Below are positions 49,970 to 59,175 of a stretch of 64,000 bases of DNA, piece by piece (position 1 is the first letter of the stretch; every line of letters begins with the position of its first letter). The stretch is taken from NCBI GenBank assembly GCA_002709235.1, contig PAQI01000005.1, forward strand, positions 168,897-232,896, written 5' to 3'. This DNA comes from Hirschia sp. Its GTDB lineage: Bacteria; Pseudomonadota; Alphaproteobacteria; Caulobacterales; Hyphomonadaceae. The notes below the pieces were generated by a model. The model was not told where the DNA came from and ran no database searches. It saw nothing but the letters and a program-made list of their open reading frames with translations. The position numbers and the translations under genes were made by a program.

Positions 49970-51721
49970 TTATGCCTTGCCCGAGAGGATATCTGCGTTC
50001 TCGGTCAGGATGTCTGCTGCGCAGGAGATGCTGGCCAGTTGACCGGGCGCGGTGGACAGGATGTCTTCGGCGAAAAAGGCAGCCGTGGCGATCACCTCGC
50101 CTGATGTGGGGTCAGCTTCATCAGCCGCCATTGCCAGGGCGGCGCGGGTCAGGAAATAGCCGCCAGCGACATCGCCTGCCAGTTTCAGGTAAGCGGTGGC
50201 ACCAGCCTGTGCGCGAGCAGTGTCAGACCTTTGGGCAGCCAGCATCCAGTCTGTGGCGTCAGACAGAGCATCGGCGGCAGCGGACAGGCGAGCGGCTATT
50301 CGCGTGAAGGGCGCGTGGCCATAGGTCCTCGCGCGCTCTGCTGTTTTGCGCACATCATCGAGCAGGGCGGCCATGCCCGCGCCCTTGTCCGATGCCAGCT
50401 TGCGCCCGATCAGGTCGAGCGCCTGAATGCCGTTCGTGCCTTCATAGATGGGAGTGATGCGGATGTCCTGATAAAGCTGGCAGGCAAGTGTCTCGCTCAT
50501 GAAGCCCATGCCACCATGCACCTGCACGGCGAGGCTACAGGCCTCTACCGAGCGATCTGTGGACCAGGCCTTGGCAATAGGTGTGAGCAGATCTTCGCGT
50601 TGCTTGGCGGCTTTTCGGGTGTCGGCATCAGCAGCGTATTCAGCCATGTCGGCTGCGAATCCGGTCGCGTAACAGATGGCGCGAGAGGCGAGCGTTGTCG
50701 CGCGGATGCGGGCGATCATGCGCTGAATATCGGGCATGTCCTGAAGCAGCGTGTTGAACTGTCTGCGCTCGGCGGCATAGGCAATTGCTGACTGTGCGGC
50801 TGCTTCCGAGACGCCCACGCCCTGGACTCCGATATGCAATCTTGCTGCATTCATCATCGTGAACATGGCGGCCAGGCCCTTATGTGGTTCACCGATGAGA
50901 TGAGCCCTTGCCCTGTCATATTCCATCACGCAGGTCGGTGAGGCGTGAATGCCCAGTTTCTTCTCCAGCCCGATGCATTTGAAGCTGTTGCGACCAGCCA
51001 GCGTGCCATCATCTTCGATATGGTATTTGCTGGCCGCAAACAGCGATATCCCCTTGGACCCCTGTGGCGCATCAGGCAGGCGCGCCAGCACCAGGTGAAT
51101 GACATTGTCCAGATGATCGTGATCGCCCCAGGTGATGTAGATCTTCTGGCCGGTAATGGCGTATGAGCCATCATCATTGGGCGCGGCTCTGGTTTTCAGC
51201 GCGCCGACATCAGATCCCGCCTGCGGTTCGGTGAGCGCCATTGCGCCGCTCCATTCACCGGAGATCATTTTCGGCAAAAAGCGTTGTTTCAAGTCATCAC
51301 TGGCATGCGCCTGAAGTGCATCAATTGCGCCGAGTGTGAGAATGGGTGCGAGCGCGAAGGCGGTGTTCGCGCCATTGAGCATTTCCATGAATGCCAGTGA
51401 CAATGGACGCGGCAATTGCTGTCCGCCAAATTCCGGCTGAGCGCTAAGTGACATCCATCCACCATCACGCAGGGCCTCGAAACCGGCTTTCAACATCGGA
51501 GCAGCTGTCACACCCTCATCTCCGAGCCGGGCACCGAATTCATGCGCGGGCTGGTTTGTGGGGGCAACAATATCACGTGCCAGTTTTCCAGCTTCATCCA
51601 GCACGGCGTCCATAAGGTCTGTGTCAAACTCAGCAAATGCGTCGAGATTCGAGAGTGTCTCAATGTCCGCGGCGTGCTGGAGCATGGCGCGCATGAGTTT
51701 GATCGGGGCCGAGTAGGACAA
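49970..51721 (-). CDS. Acyl-CoA dehydrogenase, C-terminal-extended (DmdC/FadE-like) type
   Basis: FAD enzyme introducing a 2,3 double bond in acyl-CoA. The 583-aa chain is longer than the usual 380 and has the extra C-terminal helical domain of the group that includes DmdC. Motifs: MALTEPQAGSDVGALKTRA (FAD), FKCIGLEKKLGIHASPTC, MQVHGG-type VQVHGGMGFMSETLACQLYQD and YEGTNGIQALDLIGRKL, where the catalytic Glu is in YEGTNG. The start is TTG at 51721, with AGAGGTGA a few bases upstream. Divergent from sqdB with 274 bases between. Substrate cannot be read from sequence. Confidence 0.92.
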   Translation of the reverse strand: MSYSAPIKLMRAMLQHAADIETLSNLDAFAEFDTDLMDAVLDEAGKLARDIVAPTNQPAHEFGARLGDEGVTAAPMLKAGFEALRDGGWMSLSAQPEFGGQQLPRPLSLAFMEMLNGANTAFALAPILTLGAIDALQAHASDDLKQRFLPKMISGEWSGAMALTEPQAGSDVGALKTRAAPNDDGSYAITGQKIYITWGDHDHLDNVIHLVLARLPDAPQGSKGISLFAASKYHIEDDGTLAGRNSFKCIGLEKKLGIHASPTCVMEYDRARAHLIGEPHKGLAAMFTMMNAARLHIGVQGVGVSEAAAQSAIAYAAERRQFNTLLQDMPDIQRMIARIRATTLASRAICYATGFAADMAEYAADADTRKAAKQREDLLTPIAKAWSTDRSVEACSLAVQVHGGMGFMSETLACQLYQDIRITPIYEGTNGIQALDLIGRKLASDKGAGMAALLDDVRKTAERARTYGHAPFTRIAARLSAAADALSDATDWMLAAQRSDTARAQAGATAYLKLAGDVAGGYFLTRAALAMAADEADPTSGEVIATAAFFAEDILSTAPGQLASISCAADILTENADILSGKA

Positions 51722-51995
51722 GAATCACCTCTTGAGATTGTCTTGCGACTTTGACGTTGGTTCATTTGTCTAAAGCATTGACGGCGTGGTGCAAAACCCG
51801 GATTTCATGTAATGCAGGCGCGCGGGTGTTCCGGTCTTGCAGCATACGGCTCAAGGTGAGGCACAATTCCCACTGTGACAATCAGAAAGCATGCTCTGGC
51901 TTGACGAATGAAACTTGGGCCGTAGACCCTTCACAGAAGAGTGATGATTAGATTGCGCTTTCAGCGGCGCATTTCGTGACCGAGAGGACGAACGA

Positions 51996-53171
51996 ATGAA
52001 GGTTTTGGTGCTGGGCGGTGATGGTTTTTGCGGCTGGCCGGCGGCGTTGCGTTTGTCCAAACTGGGCCACGAAGTCGTAATTGCCGACAATTTTGTACGT
52101 CGGAGCATTGAAGAAGAGCTGGGCGCAAGCTCGCTCACACCGATTGCTTCGATCAATGACCGGCTTTCCGGATGGAAAGAGGCAACCGGCAAGACGATTG
52201 ATTTTGTCGAACTGACCGTCGGCAAGGACTATGACAAGCTGCGCGGCCTGATCGCGGAGTTCAAGCCTGATTCCGTTGTGCATTTTGCCAAGCAACGCTC
52301 TGCGCCCTATTCGATGAAGGATGCGCAGCACAAGCGCTACACGGTCGATAACAATATCAACTCCACCAATGATCTTTGTGCAGCTCTGGTTGAGACCGGA
52401 GTGGATGCGCATATTGCCCACCTCGGCACGATGGGCGTCTATGGCTATGGCGTGGGTGGATCGGATGTGCCGGAAGGCTATCTGCCGGTGCGCATCGAAA
52501 CGCCAAAGGGATGGACGGAAGTCGATATTCTCCACCCGGCTTATCCCGGCTCGATCTATCACCTCACCAAGGCGCAGGACGAACTGATGTTCGCCTTTTA
52601 TGCGCGCAATGACGGGCTGCGCATCACAGACCTGCACCAGGGGATTGTGTGGGGTACCGATACCGAGGAAACCAAGCTGGACGAGCGTCTGATCAACCGG
52701 TTCGACTATGATGGTGACTATGGCACCGTGCTTAACCGCTTCCTGATGCAGGCAGCGGTTGGCCACCCGCTGACTGTGCATGGCACGGGCGGACAGACAC
52801 GGGCCTTCATTCACATCGCTGACACGCTGCAATGTGTGGAACTGGCGATCACCAACCCGCCCAAAACCGGTGAGCCGGTTAAGATCATGAACCAGATGAC
52901 CGAAACGCGCCGTGTGCGTGATCTGGCGCAACTGATCGCCGACAAGACCGGTGCGGAAATCCAGATGGCGCATAATCCGCGTCAGGAAGCAGATGAGAAC
53001 GAGCTTCGCGTGGATGCCAAGGCCTTTCTCGGCATGGGGCTCAACCCCGTTACGCTGGATGAGGGACTGCTGGACGAGGTCACGAATATCGCGAAGAAAT
53101 ATGCGGATCGCTGTGACTTCTCGAAGATCCCCTGCGTCAGTTATTGGAACGAAAGCCGCAAGCCGAAATAG
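51996..53171 (+). CDS. sqdB: UDP-sulfoquinovose synthase SqdB
   Basis: NAD-dependent enzyme joining sulfite to UDP-glucose to make UDP-sulfoquinovose, head-group donor of the sulfolipid SQDG and some surface glycans. The 391-aa extended SDR protein has the NAD motif LVLGGDGFCGWPAALRLSK, VVHFAKQRSAPYSM, the catalytic Thr in GTMGVYGYG and the Tyr/Lys pair in SIYHLTKAQDE, then DLHQGIVWGTDTEET and LNRFLMQAAVGHPLTVHG, all specific to SqdB. No sqdC or sqdD glycosyltransferase is adjacent. A convergent SLC13 anion permease follows, perhaps a sulfate source. Confidence 0.94.
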   Translation: MKVLVLGGDGFCGWPAALRLSKLGHEVVIADNFVRRSIEEELGASSLTPIASINDRLSGWKEATGKTIDFVELTVGKDYDKLRGLIAEFKPDSVVHFAKQRSAPYSMKDAQHKRYTVDNNINSTNDLCAALVETGVDAHIAHLGTMGVYGYGVGGSDVPEGYLPVRIETPKGWTEVDILHPAYPGSIYHLTKAQDELMFAFYARNDGLRITDLHQGIVWGTDTEETKLDERLINRFDYDGDYGTVLNRFLMQAAVGHPLTVHGTGGQTRAFIHIADTLQCVELAITNPPKTGEPVKIMNQMTETRRVRDLAQLIADKTGAEIQMAHNPRQEADENELRVDAKAFLGMGLNPVTLDEGLLDEVTNIAKKYADRCDFSKIPCVSYWNESRKPK

Positions 53172-53191
53172 GGGAAACTATTCGGGTGGAT

Positions 53192-53268
53192 GGCCTGATA
53201 TTCTCGCCGGTTGTCGAATTGGACGTTCGTGAAGGTCGACAACTGGCGGATATTGCCGCCGTCAGGCC
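53192..53268. terminator. Long imperfect inverted repeat between convergent sqdB and SLC13 genes
   Basis: Outer arms GGCCTGA (53192-53198) and TCAGGCC (53262-53268), inner arms GTTGTCGA (53210-53217) and TCGACAAC (53236-53243), with partial pairing between them. No T run; likely a bidirectional stop signal or folding element. The right outer arm spans the SLC13 stop codon. Confidence 0.5.
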
Positions 53269-55037
53269 AGCCAGTAGATTGCGCAGCAGCTGACCAGTCC
53301 GATCCAGATATTCATCGGTCCGCCAATCTTGAGAAAATCGGTGAAGCGATATTGTCCGGCGGCATAGACCAGCGTGTTTGTCTGATATCCCACAGGCGTG
53401 GCGAAACTGGCGCTGGCCCCGAACATAACCGCATAGACAAGCTGGTGCATGTTGAGGTCGAGCTGGATCGACAGAGCGATCACCAGCGGCGTCATGATAA
53501 CCGCCACGGCATTATTGGTCACGGTTTCGGTCATCAGGGATGTCAGCGAATAAACCAGCACGAGGATCACGAAAGGCGATGCATTTTCAAGCGTCGGCCT
53601 GACTGCATCGACAATGGCTTGAATCGATCCGGATTCCTCCAGCCCTGACCCAACGATCAGCATGGCAATGATCAGGATCAGCACATTGCCGTCCAGCGAT
53701 CCCCAGGCCTCTGAAGCATCGACGCAGCGTGTGACAAGAATCACCGCCACACCGATCAGGGCCAGCGATGTGATCGGCAGGACGTTGAATGCTGCCAGAA
53801 GTACAACGCCCAGCAGGCTGGCAATGGCAATGGGTGCCTGTTTGCGCCGGAATTCTCGGGCACCCGGTTCATGTGCGATCACCAATTGGGTGGTCTCACC
53901 AAGCTGATCCAGCGTATTGCGGCTGGCCTGGACTAGCAATGTATCGCCAGGCTTGATGCGTGTGTCTTTCAAGGTCGGGCCCGGCTCGTTCAAAGCCCGA
54001 CTGATACCCAGAATGCGCACGGCAAAGCGTGAGAGCAGGGGCAGGTCTCCAAGATGGCGGCCGACGGTTTCAGCATCGGTTGGAATCGTTATCTCGAAGA
54101 TTTCCTTGAACTCTCCATTCATGTTCCGACCTGTCAGACCCATGCGCACATCCTTGCGCTGAGCCAGGGTCATGGTCTCTTCCTGCGTGGCGCGGATGAT
54201 CAGTGTATCTCCTGCCTGCAGGATCTCGGTCAGCTCCGGGTGTGGGATGAAATGCCCGGCACGCTGGAGGCCGACCAGCTTCACGCCGCGCGCTGCAATC
54301 AGCTTTGTGGATTGAAGGGAGTTTCCGACAAGTGCGCTGTCCTGCGGAATACGCAATTCAGTCAGGAAGAGAGGAGCACCTTTTCCCTTGGATGTCAGGC
54401 CCGGACGTTCAACCGGCAATAAATGGCGACCGAACAGGGCAAGATAGGCCATCCCGCTGAAGGCGCAGATGACACCGATCAGTGTGATGTCGAATATGCC
54501 GATAGGGGCCATGCCATTGTCAGTTGCAACTCCGCTGACCAGAAGGTTGGTGGACGTGCCGATCAGCGTGCATGTGCCACCCAGGATCGAGGCGTAGGAA
54601 AGAGGGATCAGCAATTGGTGCGGCGTCGCAGACAGCTTGCCCGCCAGCTCGATCACCACCGGGATCATCACCAGAACGACCGGCGTATTGTTCATGAAAG
54701 CGGATGCCAACAGAATCGACATCATCAGGCCCAGCAAGGCGAGTTTCGGCCGTGTATCAGCCGCCTGGATCATGTAATGCGCCAGCGCCTCAATCGCACC
54801 GGTCCGCACCAGCGCGCTGGAGAGGATGAACATTGCACCAATGGTGACGGGTGCCGAATTGGAAAACGCCATCAGCGCTTCATCCGGTGTGACAAATCCC
54901 ATGGCAAGCATGGATGCCGCCCCGCAAATTGCGACCACAGAAGGCGGAAAGCGCTCCAGGAAAAAGGCAACAAACATCGCCCCGAGCACCAGCATGCCGA
55001 GCAATTGGGAATGATCCGTGACGAACGTTTCGATCAC
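53262..55037 (-). CDS. SLC13/CitM-type anion permease with two TrkA-C domains
   Basis: A polytopic transporter of the SLC13 class with two cytoplasmic TrkA-C (RCK-C) domains in the middle. The 591-aa protein has the first membrane half (AVAICGAASMLAMGFVTPDEA, FMNNTPVVLVMIPVV, GTCTLIGTSTNLLVSG), the TrkA-C pair about residues 215-385, and the second half (SLTSLMTETVTNNAVAVIMTP; FATPVGYQTNTLVY). Sac1/SLT-like plant and algal sulfate transporters share this layout. Start GTG 55037 is chosen for AGGG 8 bases upstream; TTG at 55079 is also open. Converges with sqdB. Sulfate as substrate is inferred from this. Confidence 0.88.
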   Translation of the reverse strand: MIETFVTDHSQLLGMLVLGAMFVAFFLERFPPSVVAICGAASMLAMGFVTPDEALMAFSNSAPVTIGAMFILSSALVRTGAIEALAHYMIQAADTRPKLALLGLMMSILLASAFMNNTPVVLVMIPVVIELAGKLSATPHQLLIPLSYASILGGTCTLIGTSTNLLVSGVATDNGMAPIGIFDITLIGVICAFSGMAYLALFGRHLLPVERPGLTSKGKGAPLFLTELRIPQDSALVGNSLQSTKLIAARGVKLVGLQRAGHFIPHPELTEILQAGDTLIIRATQEETMTLAQRKDVRMGLTGRNMNGEFKEIFEITIPTDAETVGRHLGDLPLLSRFAVRILGISRALNEPGPTLKDTRIKPGDTLLVQASRNTLDQLGETTQLVIAHEPGAREFRRKQAPIAIASLLGVVLLAAFNVLPITSLALIGVAVILVTRCVDASEAWGSLDGNVLILIIAMLIVGSGLEESGSIQAIVDAVRPTLENASPFVILVLVYSLTSLMTETVTNNAVAVIMTPLVIALSIQLDLNMHQLVYAVMFGASASFATPVGYQTNTLVYAAGQYRFTDFLKIGGPMNIWIGLVSCCAIYWLA

Positions 55038-55194
55038 CTGCTTCACCCTGCAAAAGACGGCCTGTAAATTAAGCCCCAAGGTCAGAAATGGCGAGCGCGT
55101 AAAAAGGTTTCAAAGGGGAGCTGAAAAGATTTTCCTGTTGGTGTCTTAGGCAGCAGCGACACCTCCACTTCCGTTGAGGATGACAGGCATAAAG

Positions 55195-55313
55195 CCCTTC
55201 TCCCTTGGGGGGAGAAGGGTTGGGATGAGGGGCGAAGCTATCTTGAATTCAAAACGCGGGTGAAGCGGCTAGCCCCCTCACCCCCGGCCCCTCTCCCGCG
55301 AGCGGGAGAGGGG
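55195..55313. repeat. GC-rich intergenic repeat element with two hairpins
   Basis: Two halves in inverse orientation: hairpin 55195-55219 (CCCTTCTCCC / GGGAGAAGGG) followed by TTGGGATGAGGGG, then about 45 bases, then CCCCTCACCCCCGGCCCC running into a second hairpin 55288-55313 (12-bp perfect stem, CCCCTCTCCCGC / GCGGGAGAGGGG). The half-sequences mirror one another. Repeats of this composition are scattered between genes in many proteobacteria. It sits directly 3' of fumC and could end its transcript. Confidence 0.72.
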
Positions 55314-55320
55314 GGTACCT

Positions 55321-56724
55321 CTAACCCTTCGGCGTCGGGCCGATCATCTTGGCGGGGACGACGATGGCGTCGAAGTCCTCTTCGGAGATGCCGAGCGCCA
55401 GCGCTTCGATCTTCAGTGTGGTGCCGTTCTTGTGGGCGTTCTTGGCGACCTTGGCAGCGAGGTCATAGCCATATTTTTCCTTCAGCGGTGTGACCAGCAT
55501 GAGCGAGTTCTCGAGGCCGCGCTGAATGTTGTCGAGGCGCGGCTCGATGCCGACAATGCAGTTGTCGGTGAAGGAGATCGACGCATCGGCCAGCAGCTTG
55601 ACCGATTGCAGGAAGTTATAGGCCATCATCGGGTTGAACACGTTGAGTTCGAAATGGCCCTGCGAGCCTGCAAAGCCGATCGCGGCATTGTTGCCGTGAA
55701 TGTGGGCGCAGACCTGGGTGAGCGCTTCACACTGGGTCGGGTTGACCTTGCCCGGCATGATGGACGAGCCCGGCTCGTTTTCCGGCAGGGCCAGCTCACC
55801 CAGACCAGAACGTGGGCCCGAGCCAAGGAAACGGATGTCATTGGCGATCTTGAAGCAGCTCATTGCCACGGTGGAGATGGCCCCATGGGCAAAGACCATG
55901 GCGTCATGGGCGGCCAGCGATTCAAACTTGTTGGGCGCGGTCACGAAAGGCAGGCCGGTAATGCCTGCAATCTTCTCGGCGACCAGTTCCGCGAAGCCTT
56001 CAGGTGAGGCCAGACCCGTGCCGACGGCGGTGCCGCCCTGTGCCAGTTCCATCAGGCCGGGCAGCGTGTCCTCGATGCGGTTGATGCCGTTGCGGATCTG
56101 TGCGGCATAGCCGGAAAATTCCTGACCAAGCGTGACGGGCGTTGCATCCTGTGTGTGGGTACGACCGATCTTGATGATGTCGGCCCAGTCCTTGGCCTTC
56201 TTGTCGAGCGCGTCATGCAGCTTTTTCAGCGCGGGCAGGAGCGTCTGCACGGTTTCGCTGGCACAGGCGACATGCATGGCTGTGGGGAAGGTGTCATTGG
56301 ACGATTGCGACATGTTGCAATGGTCATTGGGGTGGACCGGCTTTTTCGAGCCCATTTCCCCGCCCATGATCTCGATGGCGCGGTTGGAGATGACCTCATT
56401 GGCATTCATGTTGGACTGGGTGCCAGAGCCCGTCTGCCAGACGACCAGCGGGAAATGATCGTCCAGCTTGCCATCGATGACTTCATTGGCGGCCTGGATG
56501 ATGACCTTGCCGAGTTCCGGGTCCATCTTGCCAAGATCGAGATTGGCTTCACAGGCGGCACGCTTGACCACGCCGAGACCGCGCACGATTGGGATGGGCT
56601 GCTTTTCCCAGCCGATCTTGAAATTGCTGAGCGAGCGTTGCGCCTGTGCGCCCCAATAGGCGTCGGAGGCGACCTCTACGGGGCCCATCGTGTCGGATTC
56701 GGTGCGGAAGCTCTTGTCGCTCAT
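55321..56724 (-). CDS. fumC: Class II fumarate hydratase FumC
   Basis: Iron-independent TCA-cycle enzyme making malate from fumarate. The 467-aa chain shows the superfamily signature [17 protein letters not shown] (residues about 325-341), the substrate loops [14 protein letters not shown] and [21 protein letters not shown], and [20 protein letters not shown]. The length fits class II. The start ATG has AGGGACAT upstream. Flanked by a GC-rich repeat at the 3' side and a 280-base gap with a terminator hairpin at the 5' side. Confidence 0.98.
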   Translation of the reverse strand: MSDKSFRTESDTMGPVEVASDAYWGAQAQRSLSNFKIGWEKQPIPIVRGLGVVKRAACEANLDLGKMDPELGKVIIQAANEVIDGKLDDHFPLVVWQTGSGTQSNMNANEVISNRAIEIMGGEMGSKKPVHPNDHCNMSQSSNDTFPTAMHVACASETVQTLLPALKKLHDALDKKAKDWADIIKIGRTHTQDATPVTLGQEFSGYAAQIRNGINRIEDTLPGLMELAQGGTAVGTGLASPEGFAELVAEKIAGITGLPFVTAPNKFESLAAHDAMVFAHGAISTVAMSCFKIANDIRFLGSGPRSGLGELALPENEPGSSIMPGKVNPTQCEALTQVCAHIHGNNAAIGFAGSQGHFELNVFNPMMAYNFLQSVKLLADASISFTDNCIVGIEPRLDNIQRGLENSLMLVTPLKEKYGYDLAAKVAKNAHKNGTTLKIEALALGISEEDFDAIVVPAKMIGPTPKG

Positions 56725-56892
56725 TTTATGTCCCTGTCATGCAGCGTCATGGCGCTGTGGTTGTTTGCGTGTCCTTGGATGAAAGTGGATTACGCTCATC
56801 AGGGAACGGGATCAACTGTGACCGGCGCTGTGGATGAATTTGACGCGATATTGGCGCGCAATATTACTTCATGAGGAGCAATGCGAAGACGA

Positions 56893-56926
56893 GAAAGAGG
56901 CGCTGACATGAGCCAGCGCCTCTTTC
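56893..56926 (-). terminator. Hairpin terminator downstream of the small secreted-protein gene
   Basis: Perfect 13-bp arms (56893-56905 and 56914-56926; GAAAGAGGCGCTG and its complement) with 8-base loop. On the minus strand the second arm ends in CTTTC. It is about 80 bases after the stop at 57005. Confidence 0.72.
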
Positions 56927-57004
56927 CGCCCGTCCCGGTCCGTCCCCTGACCGGACCCCACCTTGATGTTTGGCAGGCAGGGTTCCCCAACCCAGGTTCT
57001 GGAT

Positions 57005-57478
57005 CTAGCAACTTCCCTCAGCCGAACAGGCCGCTGCGACGGTGCCGACAATGGCGACGGCCTTGATCACGGCCAGGCGTTGAAAATTGCCATTGGCGTC
57101 GTCCACGCGCACCTGCAGGGGTGCCAGATATTTGGTGGCGGACATTTTTCCATCGAGCCAGTAATAGCTGTCATCGGTTCCGTAGAGGTGAAACCGGCCT
57201 TCCACGACAAAGCCATCTGAATATTTGCTGCATGCCGTGATGCGTGCGCTTTTCGAATTTCCCAGCCAGACAATCTGTGAGGCCTGAGTGTTCATTTCAG
57301 AGAAGAATGATCGTTCAAGGCGGGTGATCTCCGAGCGTGAACAATTGGTCGTTCCGGCAAATGCCGCGCCTGTGGCGGTCAGACCGATCATCGCTGCGAT
57401 GACAGCAGTCACGGAGGTTTTGAACAATCTGGAAAATGTGGATTTACGGTTTGCGAAGTCGATAATGTTGTTGGTCAT
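57005..57478 (-). CDS. Small secreted protein of unknown function
   Basis: A 157-aa product with a Sec signal peptide: a 20-residue basic/Ser-rich start, hydrophobic core SVTAVIAAMIGLTATGAAFA, and a probable signal-peptidase site AFA-GTT. The mature part has Cys at CSRSEI, at ACSKYSD and at the end CSAEGSC, so disulfides are likely, and an aromatic YYWLDGK segment. The last third is hydrophobic (LAVIKAVAIVGTVAAAC). I recognise no family. It is alone between fumC and a divergent plus-strand gene. Confidence 0.75.
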   Translation of the reverse strand: MTNNIIDFANRKSTFSRLFKTSVTAVIAAMIGLTATGAAFAGTTNCSRSEITRLERSFFSEMNTQASQIVWLGNSKSARITACSKYSDGFVVEGRFHLYGTDDSYYWLDGKMSATKYLAPLQVRVDDANGNFQRLAVIKAVAIVGTVAAACSAEGSC

Positions 57479-57680
57479 GTCAGTCTCCCTGGCCCTTCCT
57501 GTCTGGCAATGTGTTCATGTGCCGTTCAGGAAAAATTCTGCGCGGGCCAAAGCGATTTTTTTGAATTCTATATTTTTCGCAGGTGCTGGACCTGGCTTTC
57601 GGTATCAGGTCTGATGGGGAAACAGCTGAAAGTCGTGTGGCTTGCCCTTGGGGAATGGGCGTTGGCCGGGGACGGGAACG

Positions 57681-59075
57681 ATGGCGAGACCAGGGTGGAA
57701 AATTCGGCTCAAGGCCTGGCGCACGCATGCTCAGCTGCGCAAGGAGGGCGAGTTGACGGGCAGGGCGCTAGCGCGTCTGGAGGCGATGAGCCTGATCGAG
57801 CTGGCAGCTGCGGCGCAAAACCCTTCACATTCACAGGATGCACGTTCGGCTGCACGCAAATTGCTGGAACAAAAGGGCGGCACATTGGATCTGGCAGATG
57901 TCGCTGTGCCCGGTTTCGTGAAGCCGCAGCCTGTCGAGAAATTGCGGCGCAAATTCTTTGGCCTGTTCCGCGAGATCCGCAAATGGACGGGCGTGTTTTC
58001 GATTCTCTTTTTTGTGGTGCTGATCGGCCTGGCAGGTGTATCCGAAGAGCTCAAGATACCCGCTTTGGAGGAGGCGCGTGATGCCGGGATCATTTCGTCT
58101 GATGAATTCTTCAATCGCGGCGAAAAACTGAGCGAGAGCCAGATTGCCGATGCCAAGGCACAGGGGATGGGGCATGTGCTGGAGACATGGGAAAGCAATA
58201 CCGAACTGGAGGCTGTTCTGATCGAGCGCGCCCGTCGCGCTGACCTGCCTGCTGCCAAACGCCAGGCACTGTGGGAAAACATCGGATTGAATATCGGTGT
58301 TGGCGTCTGGATGGCGACAATTGCCAGCTGGTTCACCTTTTCGATTCTTCGCACTCAGCCGGGCCGCATCCTCCTCTTGCGCAAGTTCAACAACAAGACA
58401 CTGGGCAAGGCGATGGCCAATGTCATCACCACAGAATTGCGCCCTTTTGGCCATGTGCTGACGCTGGAAGACAAGCACATCAAGGCGCAGACCTTTTTCG
58501 GCATTCGCGGCGTCATATCCCCCAACCCGGTCTATGCCGTAGTCAGCCTTCCATGGCTGCCTTTCCGGCTGTTGCTGCGCCAGTTCAATCGCACCAAATG
58601 GGGGCCGGCCTGGGTAGGGTCTGCACGCAATTTCCGATGCCTCGCCAAAAGGTTGCGCGAACGGATGAGTCTCAATCTTGAAGTATCCTGGAAGGCAAAG
58701 CGAGAGGCCTTCATCGTTCGCACGTCGGATCAGTGGTGGCAGGAGGTTATCGCGCTGATGATGCACTCATCCGATGTGATCGTGGTGGATCTGTCCGAAG
58801 TGACCTCCGGTACGCAATGGGAGCTGGAGCGCATTGACCGGCTTCAGGAATGGCGGCGCGCTGTTTTCACGGCACATGAGGAACGCGAGGACCGTGCCCG
58901 TGACGTGTTGGCCGAATATGACTGGGGCGAACCAGATCTATACCTCTATGACAAGCTGGGCGACATGCACGACCAGAAGGCGTTTCGGATGGCCATGCTG
59001 ACGGCGATGGAAAGACGGGTGAATGCCGGGTCGGGTGCATCGAAGACAGGGCTGGTTTCCTCTGAAGGCGCATGA
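57681..59075 (+). CDS. Membrane protein with C-terminal TIR-like (nucleotide-binding-like) domain
   Basis: A 464-aa protein. Residues 1-70 are charged helix; a membrane span lies near 95-115 (WTGVFSILFFVVLIGLAGV); about 120-195 is a charged region; another span near 200-225 (IGLNIGVGVWMATIASWFTF). The C-terminal half (from ILRTQPGRILLLRKFNNKTLG) has a conserved pattern of a TIR-like or related Rossmann-type fold: RILLLRKF, LRPFGHVLTLEDKHI, and WWQEVIALMMHSSDVIVVDLSE followed by TSGTQWELERI. Similar domain orders occur in many uncharacterised membrane proteins. ATG 57681 follows GGGGACGGGAACG. Function unknown. Confidence 0.72.
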   Translation: MARPGWKIRLKAWRTHAQLRKEGELTGRALARLEAMSLIELAAAAQNPSHSQDARSAARKLLEQKGGTLDLADVAVPGFVKPQPVEKLRRKFFGLFREIRKWTGVFSILFFVVLIGLAGVSEELKIPALEEARDAGIISSDEFFNRGEKLSESQIADAKAQGMGHVLETWESNTELEAVLIERARRADLPAAKRQALWENIGLNIGVGVWMATIASWFTFSILRTQPGRILLLRKFNNKTLGKAMANVITTELRPFGHVLTLEDKHIKAQTFFGIRGVISPNPVYAVVSLPWLPFRLLLRQFNRTKWGPAWVGSARNFRCLAKRLRERMSLNLEVSWKAKREAFIVRTSDQWWQEVIALMMHSSDVIVVDLSEVTSGTQWELERIDRLQEWRRAVFTAHEEREDRARDVLAEYDWGEPDLYLYDKLGDMHDQKAFRMAMLTAMERRVNAGSGASKTGLVSSEGA

Positions 59076-59175
59076 CAGTTTCATATAGGTGATATGGTGC
59101 TGGATCATTGCCTTGTGGCGTTGACGGTCTAGCTTGAGAGCAGGTGTGATTTTTGGGCTGAGCGGGGTGAACGCA

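Noticed and set aside
59076..59175. PreQ1 riboswitch before the VUT-family gene
   Set aside because: No characteristic hairpin and A-rich tail could be found; only 100 bases are available.
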